Assembly (NCBI GenBank): GCA_009774155.1
Contig: VSNE01000015.1
Coordinates: forward strand, 1 to 19,875
Length of the DNA stretch: 19,875 nucleotides
Reading direction: 5' to 3'
DNA from: Lachnospiraceae bacterium
Lineage (GTDB): Bacteria > Bacillota > Clostridia > Lachnospirales > Lachnospiraceae
Under the pieces are notes generated by a model that had not been told where the DNA came from, searched no databases, and saw nothing but the letters and a program-made list of their open reading frames with translations. Position numbers and translations under genes: made by a program. Positions 1-6,334 of this stretch are shown one piece after another. How positions within the stretch are numbered: position 1 is the first letter of the stretch; each line of letters opens with the position of its first letter.

Positions 1-14
1 CTCCTTTCTATGGT

Positions 15-60
15 AAAAACGCTGAAAAGCAAAATTTTTCCCCGGCTTCCTGTCTCAGCG
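15..60 (-). terminator. Probable intrinsic terminator of the first minus-strand operon
   Basis: On the minus strand CGCTGA (55-60) can pair with TCAGCG (20-25), with an inner AAGC/GCTT pairing, and the stem is followed at once by TTTTT (15-19). It begins directly after the stop codon of the 341-aa gene. The loop is long, so the fold is only moderately convincing. Just beyond it, positions 1-6 read AAGGAG on the minus strand, which looks like the ribosome site of another gene starting outside the window. Confidence 0.5.
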
Positions 61-1086
61 CTATAATATAATCTCAAGCTCTTTTTTTTCTTCACTTTTT
101 ATCCGGAACCGCATCCTCCACTCCACATCCTCCACCGGTTTATAATGTACAGAGGAATGTACGCTGTCCCAGTCTTCACGGCTGTCTCTGGTTTTAAATG
201 CAAAAAAAACAGAGGTCGGGCCATCGGCTCCCCCGATTATCTGAATGGAAGCTGCCCCTTTCTTCTCCGCCAGTACCGGAGAGTCTGACTGTGCACAGTC
301 ATATATCTGCAGTTCGCACGGAGGCAGCTTTGGTTCTACCGTATAGAACATGGATAGAAAATTCCGGGGCGCCTTCAGCAGCTTCATTGTCTCAGAACGG
401 ATTTCTGAAAGCTCTGCCTTTGGTATCATTGACTGCTCCAGCTTCTGTACTGTAAGTGTGTGCCGTGTCCTTGTCACCGGATGAAAAAATTCGATGCACT
501 TTTCCCCATCCGTTACGCTGGTACGAAAATGCGGCCCCGGCTCGTACACAGAAGCCTTTTTTAATATAAGCTTAAGAGTGCAAAGCGGCGGCTGCACCCC
601 CTGGGGAAACGAAAAGGATATTCGTTTAAAAATCCAGCCGTCTGTGCGGCTGCATCCGTAGGCTTCGAGCATCTGAGCTTCGATATCGTCTCCCGCCCTC
701 GCTTCGTCCTCCCCCAGCAGTTCAGGAGGTACAAATGAGACCCCGCACCCGCTCCATCTGTCTGCCTTTTCACCATCTATCCAAAGATCCGCACAGACAT
801 CCCCGGACAGCGGATTGTCCCGTTCCCGGCGCTCCTGCTCCTCTTCTGACAAACCCGCCTCCTCCGCGTCCGGCTTCCATTTCCGGAAAAAGATTTCTAT
901 CTCTTTAGCAGGTATCCGGGCGCAGAAGTCCATAACAATTCCCTCCCGGCATATATAAACAGCCGGAATTCTCCAGCTTCTGCCGCTCCATGCAAACTCC
1001 TTCTCTATCCGCAGTTCATTCCCCGGAGTTTTATCCGTGCGCTCTCTTCTGCATCCCCAGTAATTTTCATCAAAAAATACGTTCAT
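61..1086 (-). CDS. Hypothetical protein, 341 aa, with a GGADGPTS motif
   Basis: I do not recognise the family as a whole. The protein is soluble, with no signal peptide or membrane segment, rich in charged residues and with scattered Trp and Cys (C12, C55, C98, C114, C145, C169, C198, C258, C264). Residues 283-297 read IIGGADGPTSVFFAF, very close to the GADGPT signature of the beta subunit of sodium-translocating decarboxylases (OadB/GcdB family), although nothing else here looks like that multi-spanning membrane protein. The start has a good ribosome site (AGAGGGG, 6 nt upstream). It lies 22 bp downstream of the prenyl transferase-like gene and is probably co-transcribed with it from the promoter at 1782-1810. 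Function unknown. Confidence 0.7.
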   Translation of the reverse strand: MNVFFDENYWGCRRERTDKTPGNELRIEKEFAWSGRSWRIPAVYICREGIVMDFCARIPAKEIEIFFRKWKPDAEEAGLSEEEQERRERDNPLSGDVCADLWIDGEKADRWSGCGVSFVPPELLGEDEARAGDDIEAQMLEAYGCSRTDGWIFKRISFSFPQGVQPPLCTLKLILKKASVYEPGPHFRTSVTDGEKCIEFFHPVTRTRHTLTVQKLEQSMIPKAELSEIRSETMKLLKAPRNFLSMFYTVEPKLPPCELQIYDCAQSDSPVLAEKKGAASIQIIGGADGPTSVFFAFKTRDSREDWDSVHSSVHYKPVEDVEWRMRFRIKSEEKKELEIIL

Positions 1087-1108
1087 TTTATTCCCCTCTT
1101 TTTCTGTA

Positions 1109-1732
1109 TCACCCGCCCAGCGTCACATCCTGTCTCCCATACCATTTAAGAGCATCCAGGAAATCCGCATCTGTATAATCCGGCCACAGACGATCCACCA
1201 CATAAAAATCCGAGTACACAGATTGTATGGGCAAAAATCCGGACAATCTTCTCATACCGCCCCAGCGGATAATCAGATCGATTCGGGAAATATCCTTTGA
1301 ATAAGGCTGTCCATCCTGCCGAATATGAGATAAATCCCATTTCCACCCATAATTAACCAGAAAATTTACACGGATTCCTCCGCCGTGCACAGAGGTCCGC
1401 TCCGTATAAGGATTTAATTCCCCGGGAAAGCATTTGGAGCTGCTGTCTCCGATAACCAGAAGCTCAGCCCCTTCGCAGGTCAGCATATTCACAGCCTCCA
1501 CGCAGGCCCTTTGAAACGCGCGGAACTGCTCGGGAGGACGTTTACAGTTATCTACAGTAAAACCATAATAAGTGATTTCCTTTACTCCCTGCTCCTTTGC
1601 CAGACGGAGGAGCTGAAGCCCCGGCGCCAGCCCATAAGCATAGCCATCCTGCTTATTCAGGCCTTTCGCCTTTGCCCAGCGGCGGTTTCCGTCGGGAATG
1701 ATCCCAATATGCTCCGGTTTTTGTCTGCCCAT
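1109..1732 (-). CDS. Undecaprenyl/polyprenyl diphosphate synthase family protein, short divergent form
   Basis: A cis-prenyltransferase (UppS) family member of 207 aa; typical UppS is about 230-250 aa. Members condense isopentenyl diphosphate onto an allylic diphosphate to make the lipid carrier for cell-wall synthesis. Visible motifs: HIGIIPDGNRRWAK (residues 8-21, with the catalytic Asp), YGFTVDNCKRPPEQ (the counterpart of FSTENWxRP), and near the C-terminus RWGGMRRLSGFLPIQSVYSDFYV followed by LWPD in DRLWPDY. In standard UppS the region reads RTGGExRxSNF and its Glu helps bind magnesium; here that position is Met (GGMRRLSGF). Catalysis may therefore differ, or the protein may be a non-canonical paralogue. 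The start is supported by a GAGGTGATG ribosome site. First gene of a two-gene operon with the 341-aa protein. Confidence 0.85.
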   Translation of the reverse strand: MGRQKPEHIGIIPDGNRRWAKAKGLNKQDGYAYGLAPGLQLLRLAKEQGVKEITYYGFTVDNCKRPPEQFRAFQRACVEAVNMLTCEGAELLVIGDSSSKCFPGELNPYTERTSVHGGGIRVNFLVNYGWKWDLSHIRQDGQPYSKDISRIDLIIRWGGMRRLSGFLPIQSVYSDFYVVDRLWPDYTDADFLDALKWYGRQDVTLGG

Positions 1733-1781
1733 AATTCATCACCTCATGAACAGTATTGCCAGATTCTGCGGGTTTTCTACT

Positions 1782-1810
1782 ATTTTATCCCATCTCCGCA
1801 AAAAAGTAAA
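1782..1810 (-). promoter_or_regulatory. Sigma-A type promoter for the prenyl transferase-like operon
   Basis: On the minus strand, TTTACT (1805-1810) and TAAAAT (1782-1787) are separated by exactly 17 bp. The -10 lies about 50 bp upstream of the ATG at 1732. The -35 is weak (4 of 6), the -10 good (5 of 6). Confidence 0.45.
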
Positions 1811-1856
1811 ATTCGTTCTGCTTTCCGGTGACAGATGCCTCGTACACCTCATATGC

Positions 1857-1865
1857 TGTTATAAG
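1857..1865 (+). promoter_or_regulatory. Possible extended -10 promoter for feoAB
   Basis: TGTTATAAG matches an extended -10 (TGnTATAAT) about 40 bp upstream of the feoA start codon. I see no convincing -35 at 16-18 bp spacing and no clear Fur- or DtxR-type palindrome, so this is a weak call. Confidence 0.3.
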
Positions 1866-1905
1866 AGTTTCCAAAAGCGATATCCGCATAAAGAGAGGCG
1901 GCAGT

Positions 1906-2142
1906 ATGAATTTTTCTTACAATTTAAGTCAGTTAAAGCCCGGCCAGCGGGCTGTCGTAAAGTGTCTGAAAACAAATGAAGCCATGAAGGGACGTCTGCA
2001 GGATCTGGGACTGACAGAGCACACGGAGGTTCTGTGTCTTGGAAGAAGTCCTATGGGAGATCCGTCCGCCTATCTGATCCGGGGCGCAGTCATCGCCATC
2101 CGGGCGGCGGACAGCCGGAAAATCATCCTGAAAACGGATTAG
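1906..2142 (+). CDS. feoA: Ferrous iron transport protein A (FeoA)
   Basis: A 78-aa SH3-like FeoA domain protein, the small cytoplasmic partner of the FeoB ferrous-iron permease. Family features visible: LKPGQRAVVKCL near the N-terminus, MKGRLQDLGLTEHTEVLCL in the middle (residues about 26-44), then the C-terminal strand RGAVIAIRAADSRKIIL. I chose the ATG at 1906 because it follows an AGAGAGGCGG ribosome site and begins where FeoA homology begins; the frame stays open further upstream to 1828, but that would add 26 residues unlike FeoA. feoB starts 10 bp after its stop, with its own GGAGG site, so the two form one operon. Confidence 0.92.
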   Translation: MNFSYNLSQLKPGQRAVVKCLKTNEAMKGRLQDLGLTEHTEVLCLGRSPMGDPSAYLIRGAVIAIRAADSRKIILKTD

Positions 2143-2152
2143 GAGGCGCTAT

Positions 2153-3340
2153 ATGAAATCTTCCAGAATTATTGCGCTGGCCGGAAACCCCAACGTAGGG
2201 AAAAGTACCATTTTTAACGGTCTGACCGGTATGAAACAGCATACCGGAAACTGGACCGGCAAGACAGTCGCCAATGCCAGAGGACAGTGTTCCTATAAAG
2301 ACCAGCTATATACTCTGGTCGATATCCCGGGCATCTACTCCCTGACTGCCCATTCTGCCGAGGAGGAGATTGCCCGGGAATTTCTCTGTCATGGCAATCC
2401 TGACGCTGTAGTCGTGATCTGCGATGCCACCTGCCTGGAACGAAACCTGCAGCTTGCCCTTCAGATTATGGAAATTTCCCCCAAGGTTATCGTGTGTGTC
2501 AATCTGATGGATGAGGCCGAAAAAAAGGGAATTCATATCGATCTCCCTCTTTTGTCCGAACGGCTTGGGGTTCCGGTTGTAAGCACCGTTGCACGGAGCA
2601 GGAAAAGTCTGTCTGCGCTGCTGGATGCAATCTACCAGAGTACAAATGAAACCGGCACGCAGCATATTTCTGCCGGACAGCCGGATATTCCGCGCTCTGC
2701 CTGCTCCGGAAATCACTCAGGCACTGACCTTATATCCGCCGCCGAATCCATTTTCAGGGAAACTGTCACAATGGAAAAGCCGTCATGGCAGTTTCCGGAC
2801 TGGAAGCTGGATAAAATATTAACCGGCCGTATTACCGGATATCCGATCATGGTGATTCTGCTTGCCTTTCTTCTCTGGCTTACTATCGCCGGAGCCAACT
2901 ATCCGTCCCGGCTTCTGGCAGATCTTTTATTCCGAGTACAGGATTTACTGACCGAAATTTTTACTGCCTGTCATGCCCCTGAATGGCTTCACGGCATATT
3001 GGTTCTCGGTATCTACCGGGTGGTCGCATGGGTTGTATCTGTCATGCTTCCGCCCATGGCAATTTTCTTTCCGCTGTTCACGCTTCTGGAAGACGGCGGA
3101 TACCTGCCCCGGATAGCTTATAATCTGGATCGGCCGTTCCAGTGCTGCCATGCCTGCGGGAAACAAGCGCTTACTATGTGCATGGACTTTTCATGCCTGT
3201 TATCAGTCTTATACTTGATCCGGATCAAGACAGCCGCCGGGAGGCTTCCGCTTCCTTTCGCATTTAACGTTATAATTTTCAAGTCAGGAATAAAAAGGGA
3301 ATGGAAAAAAGAGCTTGATTATTTGTTCTGTATACTTTAA
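2153..3340 (+). CDS. feoB: FeoB N-terminal part, interrupted by a serine-recombinase element
   Basis: FeoB is the membrane Fe(II) transporter with a cytosolic G domain. G motifs are present: G1 GNPNVGKST (11-19), G2-like TGNWTGKTV (31-39), G3 DIPG (57-60), G4 NLMD (117-120), and a G5-like region near residues 143-150. Two or more membrane segments follow, for example IMVILLAFLLWLTIAGA. Genuine FeoB sequence stops at residue 341-342, in the middle of the conserved CGKQALTMCMGFGCN block. After TMCM the frame enters element DNA and reads about 50 unrelated residues before stopping at 3340. The expressed product would be a 395-aa chimera with the G domain but without most of the pore. The rest of feoB is at 5281-6132; deleting 2,105 bp joins them in frame (624 aa). 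Confidence 0.93.
   Translation: MKSSRIIALAGNPNVGKSTIFNGLTGMKQHTGNWTGKTVANARGQCSYKDQLYTLVDIPGIYSLTAHSAEEEIAREFLCHGNPDAVVVICDATCLERNLQLALQIMEISPKVIVCVNLMDEAEKKGIHIDLPLLSERLGVPVVSTVARSRKSLSALLDAIYQSTNETGTQHISAGQPDIPRSACSGNHSGTDLISAAESIFRETVTMEKPSWQFPDWKLDKILTGRITGYPIMVILLAFLLWLTIAGANYPSRLLADLLFRVQDLLTEIFTACHAPEWLHGILVLGIYRVVAWVVSVMLPPMAIFFPLFTLLEDGGYLPRIAYNLDRPFQCCHACGKQALTMCMDFSCLLSVLYLIRIKTAAGRLPLPFAFNVIIFKSGIKREWKKELDYLFCIL
3171..3195 (+). other. attL-like left junction of the element in feoB
   Basis: The left end of the insertion. The feoB side reads TTACTATG, then the TG crossover dinucleotide (3179-3180), then the element side CATGGACTTTTC. The shared block ATGTG (3176-3180) and ATGG (3182-3185) also occurs at the right junction (5281-5290), differing only by C here versus T there. 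That difference fits a crossover at TG: the C comes from the element (attP), the T from feoB (attB). Confidence 0.75.
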
Positions 3341-3401
3341 AATACCAGCATAGACAAATGATACTTTTACGATATTTTTCAGAAGCCCGCAGATGAGAAG
3401 C

Positions 3402-3600
3402 GCCCGGTTCAGGGCATTGAAACAATACAGCCAATATTATACTCTCAACAAAGCCTGTTGTAACAATGGGCAAAGCCCGCTTCAGGGCATTAAAGCATTT
3501 GATCTGATAAAACCGGGCCCTTTAATTTTCTTCTCATTTTTCATTCTCCTTTATCCTTTTTCACTATTATAGAGATGCAGGCAGCCCGACTTAGGGCATT
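3402..3600 (+). repeat. Three direct repeats with GCCC-N6-GGGC hairpins inside the element
   Basis: Three 17-bp copies of GCCCGNNTYAGGGCATT occur at 3402-3418, 3475-3491 and 3584-3600. Each can fold as GCCC/GGGC around a 6-nt loop, and each is followed by a similar A-rich tail (GAAAC, AAAGC, ACAAC). Spacing is irregular (73 and 109 bp). A partial inverted copy, ATGCCCT, lies at 3636-3642. They sit between the truncated feoB reading frame and the 50-aa ORF. Possible roles are recombinase accessory or regulator binding sites, or small RNA structures. I cannot decide between these. Confidence 0.6.
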
Positions 3601-3627
3601 ACAACGCTTATCCGGCCAGGACATCCC

Positions 3628-3780
3628 CTATGTGGATGCCCTGCTGTTATTCCCTTCTTCCGTCACAGGATAATTCTCTACCATATGGTAGAATAATTCT
3701 GTTTCCTTATTTCGTTCCACATGCACATCCCCCGGAGCCGTATAAATACTTCCGTCCCTTGTTCGGACTGTTATGTTCAT
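3628..3780 (-). CDS. Small 50-aa hypothetical protein of the element
   Basis: I do not recognise the family. The start at 3780 is fixed by an excellent ribosome site, CAGGAGGG (3786-3793), 5 nt upstream of ATG; the open frame continues upstream to 3867 but without such a site. The peptide begins MNITVRTRDGSIYTAPGDVH and is acidic overall, without a membrane segment. The alternating polar and hydrophobic start suggests a short beta-strand fold. It is divergent from the recombinase, with 113 bp between the two start codons, the arrangement often seen for small regulators or recombination directionality factors. Such a role here is inference from position only. Confidence 0.6.
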   Translation of the reverse strand: MNITVRTRDGSIYTAPGDVHVERNKETELFYHMVENYPVTEEGNNSRAST

Positions 3781-3893
3781 AAAATCCCTCCTGTAAAACC
3801 AGGCTATGCGGATATTGGATGTCCCTATTACCCGTCTTTTCTTTAATGGTACGGATGCAGCCGGCATATGCTGTATAACAGGAGGATGATGTT

Positions 3894-5264
3894 ATGGTAA
3901 AGGGCGCATGCTATGTCCGTGTCTCTACGGACAATCAGTTGGAAAATTACAGCATAGAGGAACAGACTGACAGACTCCAGGCTTACTGCAGAGCCAGGGA
4001 TATTACGATTACAGAATTTTATACGGACGGCGGCTATTCCGGAGGCAGCATAAACCGGCCGGCCCTGCAGCAGATGCTGAAGGATATCCGTTCCGGAGAG
4101 ATTAACCTTGTCATTGTCTATAAGCTGGATCGGCTTTCACGCTCCCAGAAGGACACTCTGACCTTGATTGAGGACCATTTTCTTGCCAATCATGTTGACT
4201 TCATTTCCGTCAGCGAAAACTTTGATACCTCCACCCCCTTCGGGCGGGCCATGATAGGAATTTTATCCGTGTTTGCCCAACTGGAAAAGGAACAGATTAC
4301 GGAAAGGTTTATGATGGGAAAGATCGGGCGGGCCAAGAACGGCCTTTTTCACGGCGGCGGATATGCCCCTACCGGCTACGACTACATTGACGGGAAACTG
4401 ATAATAAACGAATATGAGGCTCTTCAGATCCGGGAATTATATGAGCGTTTTGCAGAAGGCTGTTCGATCCATAGCTGCTGGAAATATATGCAGGCTCATT
4501 ACACCACTAAATACGGAGCCTGGAAAAGCGAGACTTTAGTCCGGAATATACTGAGGAACAGATTATACACAGGATATATTACCTTCAATCACAAAACCTA
4601 TAAAGGAATTCATGAGCCTATTGTTTCGGAGGAGCTTTTCTGCAGGGTCCAGGACATTTTCCGTCATATAGGAAAGGACGGGGATTCCCATAAGCATTTT
4701 CCTTTCCGGGCCTCCACTCTGCTGTCCGGCCTGGTGTACTGCGGAAAATGCGGGGCCAGATATCACGGGGAGCATGGAAACTATTCCTGCTACAGCCGGA
4801 CGAAGGCGGATTCCAGGTATGTTACAGATCCTGAATGCCGGAACAAAAAATGGAAAATCGGGGAATTAAATTCCGCCGTTATAGACTGCATTACATGTCT
4901 TCATTTTGAGGAAACAAGATCAGATCCTATGGTCAGAATACCGCCTCCAAAGGATTATTCCCGCCGCCTTGCACAGATAGAACGACAGATCTCAAGGCTC
5001 ATTGAGCTCTGCCAACTGGAAAATATCCCCGTCCCTGCAGCTTCAGAAAAATTAGACGCATTGGCTGCCGAGAAAAATGCCCTGCTGGCTGCCTCCCGGA
5101 AGCTGTCCGATCAGTCCGCGAATCCTCCAAAGCCGATAAAATTCTGCGATCGGCTCACATGTCTGTTAAATAACGGAACGCTGGAAGAAAAACGAGACTG
5201 CCTGTCGCATATCATAGATAAGATTGTCGTAAATGATGATGATATTCAGGTTATTTTAAAATAA
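3894..5264 (+). CDS. Large serine recombinase (site-specific integrase)
   Basis: A 456-aa large serine recombinase that would cut and rejoin DNA at att sites through a 5'-phosphoserine link. Catalytic resolvase domain about residues 1-145: YVRVSTDNQ with nucleophile Ser11 and Arg9, YKLDRLSRS with Arg80 and Arg83, and the PFGRAMIGILSVFAQLEKEQ helix. Then the Recombinase domain (about 150-260, including GYAPTGYDYIDGKL) and a zinc ribbon with C283, C286, C299 and C315. A coiled-coil segment (about 357-405) and a short tail ending in VVNDDDIQVIL close the protein. All key residues are present, so it looks active. The start follows CAGGAGG with 8 nt spacing. The stop lies 19 bp from the right crossover dinucleotide, so the 3' end abuts attP. 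It is co-oriented with feoAB, so read-through from that operon is possible. Confidence 0.95.
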   Translation: MVKGACYVRVSTDNQLENYSIEEQTDRLQAYCRARDITITEFYTDGGYSGGSINRPALQQMLKDIRSGEINLVIVYKLDRLSRSQKDTLTLIEDHFLANHVDFISVSENFDTSTPFGRAMIGILSVFAQLEKEQITERFMMGKIGRAKNGLFHGGGYAPTGYDYIDGKLIINEYEALQIRELYERFAEGCSIHSCWKYMQAHYTTKYGAWKSETLVRNILRNRLYTGYITFNHKTYKGIHEPIVSEELFCRVQDIFRHIGKDGDSHKHFPFRASTLLSGLVYCGKCGARYHGEHGNYSCYSRTKADSRYVTDPECRNKKWKIGELNSAVIDCITCLHFEETRSDPMVRIPPPKDYSRRLAQIERQISRLIELCQLENIPVPAASEKLDALAAEKNALLAASRKLSDQSANPPKPIKFCDRLTCLLNNGTLEEKRDCLSHIIDKIVVNDDDIQVILK

Positions 5265-5271
5265 CAAGTTT

Positions 5272-5300
5272 CCGCTGTCCATGTGTATGGGCTTTGGATG
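5272..5300 (+). other. attR-like right junction of the element in feoB
   Basis: The right end of the insertion. The element side reads CCGCTGTCCATG, then TG (5284-5285), then the feoB side TATGGGCTTTGGATG. The feoB reading frame resumes here inside the conserved MCMGFGCN motif. The ATG at 5281 has no ribosome site before it, so the downstream fragment is probably not translated on its own. Confidence 0.75.
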
Positions 5301-6132
5301 TAACGCTGTCGGCGTGACCGGATGCAGGATCATCGACTCTCCAAGAGAACGTATGCTGGCTATTCTGACAAACAGCTTTGTGCCATGCAACGGAAGATTT
5401 CCAACGCTGATTACACTGCTTACTGTTTTCTTTGCGGGAACCGGCGGCGGTTCTGAGGCTTTTTTCCTGTCTGCCTTAATGCTGACCGGGATCATCCTTC
5501 TGGGCGTGGGTATGACCTTTGCCGTCACGCGGCTGCTCTCTGTCACATTGCTGAAAGGAATCCCCTCCTCCTTTACACTGGAGCTTCCCCCTTACCGCAG
5601 GCCTCAGGTAATCACGGTCCTGATCCGTTCCGTTTTTGACCGGACCTTGTTCGTTTTGGGAAGGGCCGTGGCAGTTGCCGCTCCTGCGGGGCTGCTTATC
5701 TGGATTCTGGCGAATACAGCCATCAGGGATACGACTCTCCTGAACCTCTGCGCGGCTGCCCTTGATCCCTTCGCCCGGCTGATGGGGCTGGACGGCGTGA
5801 TTTTGATTGCATTTATTCTCGGCTTTCCTGCCAATGAGATCGTTATGCCTATTATTTTTATGGCATATCTGGCGCAGGGCACTGTCATGGAACCAGGCAG
5901 CCTGGAAGCAATAAAATCACTTCTTGCCGCTCATGGATGGACCTGGATGACTGCCGTAAACATGATGCTTTTTTCTCTGATGCACTGGCCCTGCTCCACC
6001 ACGCTGCTGACAATCCGCAGGGAAACCGGAAGCTGGGGCTGGACGGGGCTGGCAGCGCTGCTGCCGACAGCGGCAGGAATGATATGCTGTGTGATATTTA
6101 CTGGTATTTGCGGCATATTTTCACTGGGCTGA
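5281..6132 (+). CDS. feoB: FeoB C-terminal part (pore domain), separated from its N-terminus
   Basis: The remaining 283 codons of feoB. They start MCMGFGCNAVGVTGCRIIDS, the conserved gate/pore motif of FeoB, followed by PRERMLAILTNSFVPCNGR and about six hydrophobic membrane segments. Typical family signatures include GFPANEIVMPIIFM and LMHWPCSTTLLTI. The fragment has no ribosome site and ends at a normal FeoB C-terminus. It has no frameshifts or internal stops, so the interruption looks recent or is kept reversible. Its frame matches the N-terminal part exactly after removal of 2,105 bp (2,105 = 3 x 701 + 2, which offsets the frame difference between the two parts). Confidence 0.93.
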   Translation: MCMGFGCNAVGVTGCRIIDSPRERMLAILTNSFVPCNGRFPTLITLLTVFFAGTGGGSEAFFLSALMLTGIILLGVGMTFAVTRLLSVTLLKGIPSSFTLELPPYRRPQVITVLIRSVFDRTLFVLGRAVAVAAPAGLLIWILANTAIRDTTLLNLCAAALDPFARLMGLDGVILIAFILGFPANEIVMPIIFMAYLAQGTVMEPGSLEAIKSLLAAHGWTWMTAVNMMLFSLMHWPCSTTLLTIRRETGSWGWTGLAALLPTAAGMICCVIFTGICGIFSLG

Positions 6133-6169
6133 AAAAAAGAATATCCGCGTCTTCCGGATGCGCAAATCA

Positions 6170-6212
6170 AGGGCTGGTGCCTGCATTGTGCGTCAGCCCT
6201 GGTTTCTTTATT
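6170..6212 (+). terminator. Probable terminator after feoB
   Basis: AGGGCTG (6170-6176) pairs with CAGCCCT (6194-6200), followed by GGTTTCTTTATTT and more T-rich sequence. It lies 38 bp after the feoB stop on the plus strand. Confidence 0.5.
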
Positions 6213-6299
6213 TCGTCTTTTTTTATTTCACACGGATTTTCACGCTCCTACTGCATTTCCCATAAGCCTTCAGCATGTGCGGCCTCTGCCTTTGAAGCC

Positions 6300-6321
6300 G
6301 CAGCTCTGTGAACAGAACTGC
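6300..6321. terminator. Hairpin between convergent feoB and the DUF3786-like gene
   Basis: GCAGCTCTG (6300-6308) pairs with CAGAACTGC (6313-6321) around TGAA, a 9-bp stem with one mismatched or wobble pair. A T-rich stretch (ATTCTTTTTAC) follows on the plus strand, but no U-run follows on the minus strand. It could end transcription weakly or simply be a convergent-gene hairpin. Confidence 0.3.
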
Positions 6322-6334
6322 CATAGTATTCTTT

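Larger units (their letters stand above)
3179..5283 (+). mobile_element. 2,105-bp minimal serine-recombinase element inserted in feoB
   Basis: The element lies between the two TG dinucleotides of the att-like junctions and has the same orientation as feoB. Contents in order: an AT-rich non-coding left part with three short hairpin repeats (3402-3600), a 50-aa ORF on the minus strand (3628-3780), and a large serine recombinase (3894-5264) that stops 19 bp before the right crossover. I see no conjugation, replication, resistance or phage genes. Re-joining the ends gives an attP core GTCCATG-TG-CATGGAC, a perfect 7-bp inverted repeat around TG. No target duplication beyond the short shared core is visible, as expected of serine integrases and unlike DDE transposons. 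Excision restores feoB exactly. Confidence 0.85.

Noticed and set aside
3402..3600. Repeats ending in CATTGAAAC-like sequence, possible CRISPR array
   Set aside because: Only three imperfect copies with irregular 73 and 109 bp spacing, degenerate tails, and no cas genes. Better described as hairpin repeats of the element.
3179..5283. Insertion as a classical DDE-type IS or an IS607/IStron element
   Set aside because: No terminal inverted repeats with target duplication, no TnpB-like gene, and the recombinase is a full-length large serine recombinase with a zinc ribbon rather than a small IS607 transposase.
5937..6311. Open frame on the plus strand overlapping the end of feoB
   Set aside because: Lies in another frame over clear FeoB sequence and has no ribosome site or recognisable features.
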